Source: an uncultured Pelagibacteraceae bacterium
Lineage (GTDB): Bacteria; Pseudomonadota; Alphaproteobacteria; Pelagibacterales; Pelagibacteraceae
Assembly: GCA_902579985.1 (NCBI GenBank)
Contig: CACHIV010000001.1
Span: forward strand, 1-64,000
DNA: 64,000 bases
Direction: 5' to 3'
Below the pieces are notes generated by a model. The model was not told the origin of the DNA. It worked only from the letters and a program-made list of their open reading frames with translations, and searched no databases. The position numbers and the translations under genes are program-made. Below, piece after piece: positions 19,386-29,643 of the stretch; positions within the stretch are counted from its first letter, which is position 1; each line of letters opens with the position of its first letter.

Positions 19386-20285
19386 TTATTGCTTGCTCAC
19401 ATTTTCTTTTGGAGATAAAACTACAGCCACTACTCCACCAATTATTATCAATGAGCATCCAACAATCTGACGCCAACCAAATGGTTCATCTGTTAGGATA
19501 CTAGAACTAACTGCGCCAACAATAATTTCAGATAAAAAGAGAATTGAACATATACCAGCTCCTATTTGAGTTGGAGCCCATAAAATTACGATACCAGTTG
19601 GAATAAAATAAAATACTGAAATTAGAACTAAGAAGGTGGTCATTGATAGAAATGCATCAGTTGATGGTACTGGTCCAAGATAATCTACAAGTAATAAACC
19701 AGCTGCAATATTAAATAATGTCCCGTATACAAAAAAACCAAAAATTATTGGAAATACTCCGTCAGTTTTAATAACTTCTAATCTTATCATACCTCCTGCA
19801 AACATTACTCCACCAATAAGCGCCAGCCAGTCTCCTGCATTTTTTGGCAAAGGAATGTTTCCACCTTGACCAAAGACTACCCATAATCCACCAAGTGCTA
19901 AACTTAGACTGACAACTCTTTGCCAGCCATGTTTTTTTTTTAAAAAAATTATTTCAAAAATAGTTGTCCAAACCGGAGTCATGTAAAACATTATTAAAGC
20001 TCTAACTACATCTGTTAAAAGAAAGCTTAATGCATAACATATAAAACCCCCTCCGATTAAAATTCCCATAGCTGGAAGTTCAAAGCCTGTATCTCTTTTT
20101 TTGCTAAATCTCCAAATAGCAATAGGTAATAAAATCAAAGTTCCTATTATCATTTGGGATATTGTCCCCCAACCTCCAGTGAGTCCACCATCTTCTAAAA
20201 ATCTTTGTGGTAACCAATATATTCCCCATGCGCCCGCTGAAATGGCTAAGGCAACTGAAATCTTATAATGGTGTGGGTGTCTCAT
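19386..20285 (-). CDS. EamA/DMT-family transporter
   Basis: About 10 hydrophobic segments, duplicated EamA architecture. Confidence 0.85.
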   Translation of the reverse strand: MRHPHHYKISVALAISAGAWGIYWLPQRFLEDGGLTGGWGTISQMIIGTLILLPIAIWRFSKKRDTGFELPAMGILIGGGFICYALSFLLTDVVRALIMFYMTPVWTTIFEIIFLKKKHGWQRVVSLSLALGGLWVVFGQGGNIPLPKNAGDWLALIGGVMFAGGMIRLEVIKTDGVFPIIFGFFVYGTLFNIAAGLLLVDYLGPVPSTDAFLSMTTFLVLISVFYFIPTGIVILWAPTQIGAGICSILFLSEIIVGAVSSSILTDEPFGWRQIVGCSLIIIGGVVAVVLSPKENVSKQ

Positions 20286-21715
20286 GAAGAAAATTTTAAT
20301 TCTGGTTTGATTTTACTAAAATTGAAAATTTCCTCATATCTTTTTGCAAATGCAATTAACTTGAGATCTTCAAATTTTTTTGAAATTATTTGCATACCCA
20401 TTGGTAATCTATTTTTGTTAAATCCGATAGGTACAGTTATTGTAGGTAAATCAAATAAACTTGACATAATAAAAACTTCAATCCATCTATGGTAAGTGTC
20501 CATTTGTTTATCGTTAATATATTTAGGAAATTGTAAATTTTTATCAAAAGGAAAAGTTTGTGCTGAAGGAATAATTAAAAAATCATACATTTTAAATACC
20601 TTATCTATTTGCTTTGAACAATTTATCTTTTGATTTAATGCCTTATCTATATGGTCATCTTTGATTGATTGGCCTTTTTCAAACTCCCAAATTGCTTGAA
20701 CTGTCATTTCATGTATATTTTTTATATTCATACTTTGAGTGTCATCAAAAATACTTTTAGCTCTAAGTGTTGTCCAGCTTTCCCACATCTCAGAATAATT
20801 AATTGATGTATTTAAATAATCTATCTTAATGTTGTATTTATTGAGATCATTTAATTTATTCTCACACATATCAATAATTTCATTCTCAAACTCATAATTA
20901 TTACTTAGATCTGATAGCCAACCAATTTTAATTTTAGAAAATTGATTTTCATTTAATGTGGTTGCTTTAAAAGAACCATCGACTTTAACAGAAAAAGGAT
21001 CCAACGGATCAACACCTACGATACAATCTAGTAAGATTGACATTTCCTCTGGTGTCCTCGCAAAACAACCGGGTGTCGTTAATATTGGTAATTTATTTAA
21101 TTTTTTCTCGTTTGATCTGTCTGATGGTATTAATCCTGTTGTTGTTCTAAAACCATAAATGTTGGCATAAGCAGCTGGTGCTCTACAAGATCCCATCATG
21201 TCAGTACCATCTGCAAAAGGCAAAAGACCAGCAGCTACTGCTGTAGCTGCGCCACCGCTAGACCCTGCAGCAGATTTTGAAAAGTTATAAGCATTTGAAG
21301 TGGGTCCAAACAATCTATTAGTTGTATGTCCTCCAACTCCCAATTCGGCAGTATTTGTTTTACCAATAATTATTGCACCATTATTCTGAAGTCTATCAAC
21401 AATTAAAGAATTTTTTTTTGCAATATTATTTTTAAATCTTGGAAATCCATAAGTAGAAGGTAATCCCTCTACATCAAAAAGATCTTTACAAGCTAACGGT
21501 AAACCAAAGAGAGGTTTTATTTTATCTTTACTCTGTTTATCTTTTGCAATTGCTTCTTCAAGAATTACCTCTTCCTCTTTTTGAAGAACAATTGCATTTA
21601 GTGATGGATTATGATTATTAATTTTTTCAAGATAAAATTCTATAACTTCTTTTACTAAAACTTCTTTAGATTTTATTAATAAAATAATTTCTGAAATAGA
21701 TTTATTTTCAAGCAT
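20282..21715 (-). CDS. Amidase-signature family protein
   Basis: PLACKDLFDVEGLPSTYG, GKTNTAELGVGG, SAAGSSGGAATAVAAGLLPFADGTDMMGSCRAPAAYA. Confidence 0.92.
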   Translation of the reverse strand: MLENKSISEIILLIKSKEVLVKEVIEFYLEKINNHNPSLNAIVLQKEEEVILEEAIAKDKQSKDKIKPLFGLPLACKDLFDVEGLPSTYGFPRFKNNIAKKNSLIVDRLQNNGAIIIGKTNTAELGVGGHTTNRLFGPTSNAYNFSKSAAGSSGGAATAVAAGLLPFADGTDMMGSCRAPAAYANIYGFRTTTGLIPSDRSNEKKLNKLPILTTPGCFARTPEEMSILLDCIVGVDPLDPFSVKVDGSFKATTLNENQFSKIKIGWLSDLSNNYEFENEIIDMCENKLNDLNKYNIKIDYLNTSINYSEMWESWTTLRAKSIFDDTQSMNIKNIHEMTVQAIWEFEKGQSIKDDHIDKALNQKINCSKQIDKVFKMYDFLIIPSAQTFPFDKNLQFPKYINDKQMDTYHRWIEVFIMSSLFDLPTITVPIGFNKNRLPMGMQIISKKFEDLKLIAFAKRYEEIFNFSKIKPELKFSS

Positions 21716-21725
21716 TTGATGAACT

Positions 21726-22916
21726 TTATCGAGCTTTTTTAATCGATGTTAGTGTAATTTTTTTAACTTCCTCTAAAGTTGCTATTTTTGGATTAGTTGC
21801 AAAAGCTTGATCTTTCATTGCCTTTTCAGCAATTCTATCCACACAATCTTCTGGAACTCCAATTTCACTTAAACTTTTAGGAATTTTTATTCTATCAAGT
21901 ATCCTCTCTATATTCTTAATAAATGAATCAACTGAATGATCTTCGAATTGCATAGCTTCTGACATTCTTTTAACTTTTTCTTCCATACCAGGTAAATTAT
22001 ATTTTAAAACCACTGGTAATATAATCGCGTTAGTTAATCCATGATGAGTATTAAATTCAGCTCCAACCATATGAGCAATTGCATGGACTAGTCCCAATCC
22101 TTTTAAAAATGATATACCTGCAAGGCATGATCCAACATGCATTCCGCCTCTAGCAACTATATTTTTTGGCTCCTCTACTGCTGTAATTAAAGATTTTGAG
22201 ATTAGTGATAATCCCTCTAAAGCTGCTCCATCACACATGGGATTAAAACCAGGAACACAATATCCTTCAATACCGTGAATTAGAGCATCCGCTCCAGTCC
22301 AAGCTGTTAAATTAGATGGAAGCCCAATAGTTAACTCTGGATCAATTAATGCTAAAGAAGGTCTAACATCTGGATGCCACATACAAAATTTCATTTCTTC
22401 TTTTATATAAGTAACCATAGCTGTAATTTCTGTTTCAGCTCCAGTTCCTGCGGTAGTTGGTATGGTAATAATTTTTGGAAAAGGATTATCTTTGCTAATT
22501 TTAGGGGGAGTTAATTCAAATTCAAAATCTCTAAGAGGCACATCGTTATTTGCTGTAAGGCATACCAATTTACCTCCATCCATTGCACTGCCTCCACCAA
22601 TTGCAATGATTGCATCATGATTTCCTTCTTTGTATTTTTTACATCCAACTGATACTTCGTCCTCTCTTGGATTTGGTGATATATCAAAAAATAAATCTGA
22701 TTTTACATTAGAACTAGTTAGGTAACTTTGTAAATTAGAGATAAATGATAATTTTGGACTTCCTTTATCTGTGACTATTAAAGGATTTTTAATATCTAAT
22801 TTATTGCAAATACTACCTATTTCTTTAATTCGACCAGGTCCGTATGCAACATTAGTTGGAAAGGTCCAGTCTTGATTTGATAAAATTTCAGTTTCGTTAA
22901 GTTTAAAATTTTGCAT
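21726..22916 (-). CDS. Iron-containing alcohol dehydrogenase
   Basis: AIIAIGGGSAMDGGKL, TIPTTAGTGAETE, GLVHAIAHMVGAEFNTHHGLTNAIILP. Confidence 0.93.
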   Translation of the reverse strand: MQNFKLNETEILSNQDWTFPTNVAYGPGRIKEIGSICNKLDIKNPLIVTDKGSPKLSFISNLQSYLTSSNVKSDLFFDISPNPREDEVSVGCKKYKEGNHDAIIAIGGGSAMDGGKLVCLTANNDVPLRDFEFELTPPKISKDNPFPKIITIPTTAGTGAETEITAMVTYIKEEMKFCMWHPDVRPSLALIDPELTIGLPSNLTAWTGADALIHGIEGYCVPGFNPMCDGAALEGLSLISKSLITAVEEPKNIVARGGMHVGSCLAGISFLKGLGLVHAIAHMVGAEFNTHHGLTNAIILPVVLKYNLPGMEEKVKRMSEAMQFEDHSVDSFIKNIERILDRIKIPKSLSEIGVPEDCVDRIAEKAMKDQAFATNPKIATLEEVKKITLTSIKKAR

Positions 22917-22965
22917 TTTTATATCAATAAGTTAATTATATACTATCAATTATATCAAAAAGTAA

Positions 22966-23898
22966 ATGAAGAATACACCAATCAGATCTGGTTCAAGATT
23001 AATTTTTCTTTCAGTTGGTTCAATGATACTTGGAGTTCTTTTTATTGATATATATGGAATAATTATCAAATTTTTAGGTGACTCATATTCCACAAATCAA
23101 GTTGTTTTATTTAGGAATTTGTTTGCAATCATACCTTTGCTAACTTTGATTTTTTATACCAATGAAAATTTAAATATATTTAAAAAAATAACCAAAAAAT
23201 TTGTAATTCTATGTTCAATTAGAGGATTATGTTTTTTGTTCATGAACGTTTTTTATTTTATAGCAATTAATAATATGGATTTTGCAACAGCATCTACATT
23301 AACATTCTCAGCAACCTTTTTTATAGTAATTTTATCCATATTTTTTTTAAATGATAAAGTCGGTATCTACAGGTGGTCTGCTGTTATAATAGGATTTATT
23401 GGTGTTGCTATGATAATGAAACCAACCAATGATATATTTTCATATTACTCTGTATATCCACTTATGGTTGGTTTTTTATACTCAATCGCAATTATAATTC
23501 TAAAATTTATACCAGACTATAACTCTACAGCAAAAATACAGTTTTATTCTTTAATATCTTCAATTATTGGTGCGGTAATACTTTTGGCAATTACTTTTGA
23601 TAATATAGTTATTAAAAGTTTTAATGATTTATTAATGCTCGTATCAATTGGAATTTTGGGTGGATCAGCAGGAATTCTTTTTATTTATGCTTATAGATTA
23701 ATTGAAGCTAGCAAACTTGCAGTATTTGAATATTTAGCAATACCTTCATCTTTTTTTCTTGGTTGGTTCTTTTTTGACGAATTTCCCATTGATCAACTTT
23801 TCCCAGGAGTGTTAGGAATTGTTTTAGCTGGCATGATAATAATATGGAGAGACAAAAAAAAGAAAAGAACTTTAAAAGTAAGTAAAAAAGTATATTAA
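22966..23898 (+). CDS. EamA/DMT-family transporter
   Basis: ATASTLTFSATFFIVILSIFFLNDKVGIYRWSAVIIGFIGVAMIMKP. Confidence 0.87.
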   Translation: MKNTPIRSGSRLIFLSVGSMILGVLFIDIYGIIIKFLGDSYSTNQVVLFRNLFAIIPLLTLIFYTNENLNIFKKITKKFVILCSIRGLCFLFMNVFYFIAINNMDFATASTLTFSATFFIVILSIFFLNDKVGIYRWSAVIIGFIGVAMIMKPTNDIFSYYSVYPLMVGFLYSIAIIILKFIPDYNSTAKIQFYSLISSIIGAVILLAITFDNIVIKSFNDLLMLVSIGILGGSAGILFIYAYRLIEASKLAVFEYLAIPSSFFLGWFFFDEFPIDQLFPGVLGIVLAGMIIIWRDKKKKRTLKVSKKVY

Positions 23899-24947
23899 AC
23901 TTTTGACTTCATAGACTGCATAACAATAGATCTATCAATTTCACCAAGTAATTTTCCAGATGAAGAACAAACTACTGGATAAGCTTGATCACCTTCACTT
24001 AATTGATCAATTAAAGTTTCTATTTTAGAGTTATCCTCTATGCAGTTTTCTTTTTTTTCATACAATCTTTTTGTTTCAGTACAACATTCTTTTCTCATCA
24101 CTTTTCCAGCACTTAGAACTTTATACTTTGGTACATCTTCACAGAAATCTTTTACATATTGGTCTTTTGGATTAGAAACTATCTCTTCAGGAGTGCCTAT
24201 TTGCGAAATCTCACCATCTTTCATTATTGCTATATGGTCACCCATTTTTATAGCCTCTAAAAAATCGTGTGTAATGAAAACCATGGTTCTCTGAAGTTTT
24301 TCTTGAATTTTTAAAAGTTCATCTTGCATTTCTCTTCTTATAAGCGGATCCAGAGCTGAGAATGGTTCATCAAAAATTAAAATTTCAGGATCTACCGCTA
24401 GTGCTCGTGCTAGACCTACTCTTTGTTGCATACCACCTGAAAGTTCTCTAGGATAATTATTTTGCCATCCATCTAGACCAACCATTTTTAAAACTTCCAT
24501 AGATTTTTCTAATCTAATATCTTTTTTTGTACCTCTAACTTCTAAACCGTATCCAATATTTTCAATAACCGTTCTATGTGGGAAGAGTCCAAAATGCTGA
24601 AATACCATGCTCATCTTATTTCTTCTGAGTTCTAAAAGATCTCTACTACTCATTTTGGTAACATCAACATCATCCATTTTAACAGTGCCTGTTGTTGGTT
24701 CTATTAATCTTGAGATACATCTAACCAAAGTAGATTTTCCACTACCAGATAATCCCATAACAACAAAGGTCTCACCTTTTTGTATAGAAAAACTAACATC
24801 TTTTACTGCAACTACGTGACCAGTCTTTTCTTGAACTTCCTTAATAGATAGATTTTTATCCAAACCTTTTATTATTCTTTTTTCGTCTGGACCAAATAGC
24901 TTCCAAATGTTTGTGCAAGTTATTTTTTGCTCTTTATTCATCGACAA
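23895..24947 (-). CDS. proV: Glycine betaine/proline ABC transporter ATP-binding protein with C-terminal CBS-like region
   Basis: VVMGLSGSGKSTLVRCISRLIEPTTG, LSGGMQQRVGLARALAVDPEILIFDEPFSALDPLIRREMQ. Confidence 0.92.
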   Translation of the reverse strand: MSMNKEQKITCTNIWKLFGPDEKRIIKGLDKNLSIKEVQEKTGHVVAVKDVSFSIQKGETFVVMGLSGSGKSTLVRCISRLIEPTTGTVKMDDVDVTKMSSRDLLELRRNKMSMVFQHFGLFPHRTVIENIGYGLEVRGTKKDIRLEKSMEVLKMVGLDGWQNNYPRELSGGMQQRVGLARALAVDPEILIFDEPFSALDPLIRREMQDELLKIQEKLQRTMVFITHDFLEAIKMGDHIAIMKDGEISQIGTPEEIVSNPKDQYVKDFCEDVPKYKVLSAGKVMRKECCTETKRLYEKKENCIEDNSKIETLIDQLSEGDQAYPVVCSSSGKLLGEIDRSIVMQSMKSKV

Positions 24948-24976
24948 ATTTAAAGTTTATTTTTAAAATAGACAAT

Positions 24977-24997
24977 ATTTTACTTTAAAAGTAAAAT
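24977..24997. promoter_or_regulatory. Operator-like palindrome in the proV/proW divergent intergenic region
   Basis: ATTTTACTTT-A-AAAGTAAAAT: perfect 10-bp arms around one central base. Confidence 0.4.
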
Positions 24998-25021
24998 TAA
25001 TTATTCTACTTTCTACAATAT

Positions 25022-27136
25022 ATGTCTAGTAATACTGAATTAGCAGGAAAATCCAATCAATCAAAGAATATAATAACTTATTTAATCATTGGTATAGTTT
25101 TTTTAATAGCCTTATGGTTATCATCACAAAGCGAAGGTCCATCTAAATTCCCAAAGGTTGTTACTGATGAGTTTACATTTACTGCTTGGGTAAATGAGGG
25201 AGAGGATTTTTTAAAAAAAAATTATAGATGGATGACTAAAATCATAGCAGGCTATATCAAAGCTTGTTATTATTTTGTTGAAGATTTTTTATTAGAATCA
25301 CCGTGGCTTTTAATTACAGCAATTATTTTTTTACCTTGCATGATTGCGGGAGGTTTAAAATTAGGACTTTATTCATTATTTGTTGTTTACTTTTGGGGAG
25401 CAACCGGAATGTGGGAGCCATCGCTACAAACAGTCGCCTTAATGGGGTTGTCTGTTTTACTTTGTGTCTTTTTTGGTTTCATATTGGGAGTTTTATGTTC
25501 GCAAAGTGATCGGTTTGAAGGCTTTATGAAACCAGTTCTGGATACAATGCAAGTGATGCCAGCTTTTGTATATCTATTCCCTGCATTATTTTTTTTCGGT
25601 ATCGGTGGAGCGCCAGCGATCCTTGCTACTATGATTTATGCAATGCCTCCAATCATAAGATTAACAAACACTGGTATTAGACAAGTGCCAGCACAAACTA
25701 TAGAAAGTGCAACTTCTTTTGGTTCAAGTAAATTACAACTTTTATTCAAAATAAAAATTCCACTTTCTTTACCTAGTATCATGATGGGTATCAATCAAGT
25801 TATCATGATGGCTCTTGCTCTTGTTGTTTTAGCTTGTTTTATTGGTGCAGAAGGAATTGGAGGACAAGTTTGGCAAGCAATTAGAAGATTAGATGTTGGT
25901 TGGGCCATGGAAGGAGGGCTATGTATTCTATTTATGGCGATAATGTTTGATAGATTTAGTTCTGCCTTTAGTAAAACAAAAGAAAGACTGCCATCAGATG
26001 TTCAGAAATTCTATTTACTTCCACAAGGATGGGCCAAATACCACCTAGCACGACTTATTGAAAAACCATTAAAGATTACTCATGATGTCATGAAGTATAT
26101 TTGCGTGTTTACTACCAACTTAATTGCTTACTTTATTAAATTTTTAATCTCGACAGTCAATAAAACATCTGCTGAAGATATTGGGGAATTCATAAGTAAA
26201 AGGTATTATATAATTCCATCATTTATAGTTTTTTTCATAATTACCATAATTGATTTATATTTTATAAAAATTGGTTCATTTCCTGAGGAATGGAGATTAT
26301 CTATTAGACAACCAATCACAAATGCAGTTGAAAGTTTAACTGTCAATCCAGGATTTATTGCTTTCACAAAAAGTTTAAGAGCGTTTGTTTATCTTAACTT
26401 ACTTCGCCCACTAGATATTTTCCTTACTCATATACCATGGTGGTACACGATGGCTGTTTTTATCGCATTAGGATATATAACAGTTGGAATAAGATTTGCC
26501 TTAATAACTACTCTTTTACTTTTATTTATAGGTGCTTGCGGAATTTGGTCTCATTCGATGATAACATTGTCTTCTGTTTTAGTATCTGTAGCTCTATGTT
26601 TCGTTATTGGTGTTCCTCTTGGGATAATAGCATCCTATAACGAAAGATTTAGAAACATTCAGAACGTTGTATTAGATGCTATGCAAACTCTCCCTTACTT
26701 CTGTTATTTAATTCCTGTGCTTATGTTTTTTGGAGGAGGTACCGTATCAGCAGTTTTAGCAACTGTTATTTATTCTATACCTCCTATAATAAGATTAACT
26801 TCTTTAGGTTTAACACAAGTATCAGGAACTTATTCAGAGGTATCACGGTCTTTTGGTGGTACGTTAATTCAAACTTTAAATAAAGTTAAATTTCCTTTAG
26901 CAGTGCCAAGTTTAGTGATAGGTTTTAATCAAACAGTTATTATGGCTTTTGCAATGCAGATTGTAACTCCTCTTATTGGTGGTAAAGGCCTTGGATTAGA
27001 AGTTTTCAATGGTCTTGCGCGATCTGATACAGGAAGGGGTCTTGCTGCTGGAATTGGGATTGTCCTTCTTGCAATAATCATAGATAGAATTACTCTTGCA
27101 TGGACGAAGAAGCAAAGAGAAGCACTAGGTCTATAA
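25022..27136 (+). CDS. proW: Glycine betaine/proline ABC transporter permease, two fused permease domains
   Basis: Both halves carry LDTMQVMPAFVYLFPALFFFGIGGAPAILATMIYAMPPIIRLT / LDAMQTLPYFCYLIPVLMFFGGGTVSAVLATVIYSIPPIIRLT. Confidence 0.92.
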   Translation: MSSNTELAGKSNQSKNIITYLIIGIVFLIALWLSSQSEGPSKFPKVVTDEFTFTAWVNEGEDFLKKNYRWMTKIIAGYIKACYYFVEDFLLESPWLLITAIIFLPCMIAGGLKLGLYSLFVVYFWGATGMWEPSLQTVALMGLSVLLCVFFGFILGVLCSQSDRFEGFMKPVLDTMQVMPAFVYLFPALFFFGIGGAPAILATMIYAMPPIIRLTNTGIRQVPAQTIESATSFGSSKLQLLFKIKIPLSLPSIMMGINQVIMMALALVVLACFIGAEGIGGQVWQAIRRLDVGWAMEGGLCILFMAIMFDRFSSAFSKTKERLPSDVQKFYLLPQGWAKYHLARLIEKPLKITHDVMKYICVFTTNLIAYFIKFLISTVNKTSAEDIGEFISKRYYIIPSFIVFFIITIIDLYFIKIGSFPEEWRLSIRQPITNAVESLTVNPGFIAFTKSLRAFVYLNLLRPLDIFLTHIPWWYTMAVFIALGYITVGIRFALITTLLLLFIGACGIWSHSMITLSSVLVSVALCFVIGVPLGIIASYNERFRNIQNVVLDAMQTLPYFCYLIPVLMFFGGGTVSAVLATVIYSIPPIIRLTSLGLTQVSGTYSEVSRSFGGTLIQTLNKVKFPLAVPSLVIGFNQTVIMAFAMQIVTPLIGGKGLGLEVFNGLARSDTGRGLAAGIGIVLLAIIIDRITLAWTKKQREALGL

Positions 27137-27176
27137 AGTAAGTCATTAATTAAGAAATTTAGCCATTTTTGTCCGG

Positions 27177-27206
27177 TTTACATTTATATAGCTTTTGCAC
27201 TACAAT
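27177..27206 (+). promoter_or_regulatory. Candidate sigma70-type promoter for proX (TTTACA-N18-TACAAT)
   Basis: -35 at 27177-27182, -10 at 27201-27206, then a strong SD AAGGGAGGA at 27220-27228 before ATG 27236. Confidence 0.45.
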
Positions 27207-27235
27207 AGGTTTTTAAATTTAAGGGAGGAAACTTA

Positions 27236-28246
27236 ATGAAATTAACTAAAACAATATCAGCGCTATTTTTATCTTTAGTGCTGCTAATCGGAAGTTTAGG
27301 GCAAGCGAATGCTGCTAAAAGACTTCACGCAGCTATTGCAGACTGGACAGGTGGAATAATCACTTGTGAAGTAGCTGTAGCAATTCTTGAAAGAGAATAT
27401 GGATATAAAGTTAAACAAACAGTATTTCCATCAGGAACTGGTTTATGGGAAGCAATTGCAGCAGGAGAAATTGATTTTGCTTGCGAAAGCTGGCCAAGCT
27501 ACGCTGAAGCAGATTCTGTGATGCTAAATGAGGATCTAATCTATGAAGGTAAGGTAGTTGGATCTTACAGTGGAGATGGAAGTGTAGATCTTTTAGGTAC
27601 ATCTGGAATAATCGGACTTTCTGATTACTGGATACCAAAATACGCTGCTGAGGAATTTGGTATCAAAACTTGGAAAGATCTAAATAAACATAAAGCTAAA
27701 TTTGCTACTATAGAAACTGGAAACAGAGGTAGACTTATCGGATGTCCAGTAGCTGGTTGGAATTGTCATGACCAAAAAAGACTTGATATTTTAGGAATTG
27801 ACTTTCAAGCAGATGAGCTTGGTACTGAAGCAGCCGCTATTGCAGAAGCAAAAGCAGCTTACATGAGAAAAGAACCATTCCTATTATATCTATGGTCACC
27901 ACATTGGTTCTTTGGAGAGTTTGACATGGTAGGAGTTCAACTTCCAGAGCACAAAGTTTGTGATCCTGATACATTTACAGAAGCTGGTAACTGGAAAGAT
28001 TGTGGAAAAAAAGGTTGGCCTGGAACAGGTTGGGCAAAAGATTACACAATGAACTACGGTAACCCAGCTGTGTTTGCAAAAGCTGAAAACGCAGACGCTA
28101 AGAAATTCTTCGAAAATATGTCTTTACAAAATATCGATCAAGCAAAAATGCTTGTTGAAGTAGATATTAAGAAAAGAGATGTTAAAGAAGTTGTTGCAGA
28201 GTGGTTAGACAACAATCCAGACAAATGGAAGCCTTGGCTTAAATAA
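27236..28246 (+). CDS. proX: Glycine betaine/proline-binding protein (OpuAC/ProX-like)
   Basis: Signal peptide; AIADWTGGIITCEVAVAILEREYGYKV, EIDFACESWPSY, FLLYLWSPHWFFGEFDMVGVQLPEH. Confidence 0.92.
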   Translation: MKLTKTISALFLSLVLLIGSLGQANAAKRLHAAIADWTGGIITCEVAVAILEREYGYKVKQTVFPSGTGLWEAIAAGEIDFACESWPSYAEADSVMLNEDLIYEGKVVGSYSGDGSVDLLGTSGIIGLSDYWIPKYAAEEFGIKTWKDLNKHKAKFATIETGNRGRLIGCPVAGWNCHDQKRLDILGIDFQADELGTEAAAIAEAKAAYMRKEPFLLYLWSPHWFFGEFDMVGVQLPEHKVCDPDTFTEAGNWKDCGKKGWPGTGWAKDYTMNYGNPAVFAKAENADAKKFFENMSLQNIDQAKMLVEVDIKKRDVKEVVAEWLDNNPDKWKPWLK

Positions 28247-28270
28247 TACTTTTTAAAAATACTAAAAATT

Positions 28271-28298
28271 AAAGGCCCTTTTATAAGGGCCTTTTTTT
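28271..28298 (+). terminator. Intrinsic terminator after proX
   Basis: Perfect 10-bp stem AAAGGCCCTT/AAGGGCCTTT, loop TTAT, then a T run. Confidence 0.92.
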
Positions 28299-28413
28299 AT
28301 GCATTTAATTCATCGAAGTATATTAAATAAATAAAGAAAAATACTATTATACAATTAAGAATAAAAATTATTTTTTAAAGTATAGAAAAGATTATTATAT
28401 AATTTTTGAAAAC

Positions 28414-29547
28414 TTATAATTTATATTTTTTTAAGTATTCCAACCTACCAATAATTTCATCTCTATCTAAATAGTATCCTTGCAAATGACGATGTCCTGA
28501 ATTTGGATTAAAAGCAGTTCTTCCATGTAAAACTCGTCTATTATTAAAGGAAAAAATATCACCAGGACCTAATCTAAATTTTATTTGAAATTTATCGTCA
28601 TGTAAAAGATTTCCAAATCTATGATGAGCTTTATAAACTTTATCCATTTGTTCTGGATGACAGTCTAAAGCATCCATTGTTGCAACACTAAATCTTATAT
28701 CATGAAAATCATTATCCTTAGTTAAACTAATTGCCGGAGCATGAAAACTTCTGTGAGACTCTTGTGTATAATCTTTATCTCTAAATTTTAATGGAACTGA
28801 AATTAGTGTTTCAAAAATTTCTTTTTCATTGTTTCTTAAATATTCAGCAACTGCAAAACCATCAATGGCTGAGGAGTCTCCTCCCTCAGCATCATTTATC
28901 AAACAATGCAAAAACTGATAACCAGGAGGAAGTTCAAACCATGGTAAATCCATATGATTTCTAAGAGCATGCGCAGTATAAGCAGAGTTATTAGGTTTTG
29001 GAATATTGATTACCTCAAATGGTGTTTTAAAAAAGGTTTCTCTAACATGGCTAATTCTATGAAGAACATTAAAAGCAGATTTTTTTTCTATTGGAGAATT
29101 TTTAACTATAGCTATACCTTTGTGATGAAGTAATTCCAACCATCTTACCAAACCCTTATCAGAATAAATTATCTCATCATGATCTATGTAAATTGATTCA
29201 AAATTTTGTAACAAGCTATTATCCCATAGTTGATATGGGGAGACATATTTCTTTTTATTATTTATTGTATAACAATTTTCTCTAAGCCACTTAGGATCAT
29301 AATAACTAGTGTGATTACCTTCGCTCCATTCTATTTTTAATTTTCCATCATTATTTAAAGAATAATTTTTTGGATTTATATCTTTTGAAACTTCTAAAAT
29401 ATTAAACATTCTATGGTTTGAGTCTTTATCATGAGCAGTTGGACAATTGTCTCTTAACCAAAGATAATTAAAATTACTTTGCTCACCATCACTCCATTTA
29501 ACAGTTAAATTTTTATCTTTTTTTTCAACATTAGCAATTTTAACCAT
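28414..29547 (-). CDS. Gamma-butyrobetaine dioxygenase-like (DUF971-type N-terminus plus TauD fold)
   Basis: LTVKWSDGEQSNFNYLWLRDNCPTA; NHMDLPWFELPPGYQFLHCL; FNNRRVLHGRTAF ... HLQGYYLDRDE. Confidence 0.82.
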   Translation of the reverse strand: MVKIANVEKKDKNLTVKWSDGEQSNFNYLWLRDNCPTAHDKDSNHRMFNILEVSKDINPKNYSLNNDGKLKIEWSEGNHTSYYDPKWLRENCYTINNKKKYVSPYQLWDNSLLQNFESIYIDHDEIIYSDKGLVRWLELLHHKGIAIVKNSPIEKKSAFNVLHRISHVRETFFKTPFEVINIPKPNNSAYTAHALRNHMDLPWFELPPGYQFLHCLINDAEGGDSSAIDGFAVAEYLRNNEKEIFETLISVPLKFRDKDYTQESHRSFHAPAISLTKDNDFHDIRFSVATMDALDCHPEQMDKVYKAHHRFGNLLHDDKFQIKFRLGPGDIFSFNNRRVLHGRTAFNPNSGHRHLQGYYLDRDEIIGRLEYLKKYKL

Positions 29548-29643
29548 ATTTAAATTCTTAATATTTTTTAAAGGTTTTTCAATAAATTTTTGTCAAAAAA
29601 ATTCTTGTTTTTTACCCTCATACAATATTAAAGTAATATCGCT

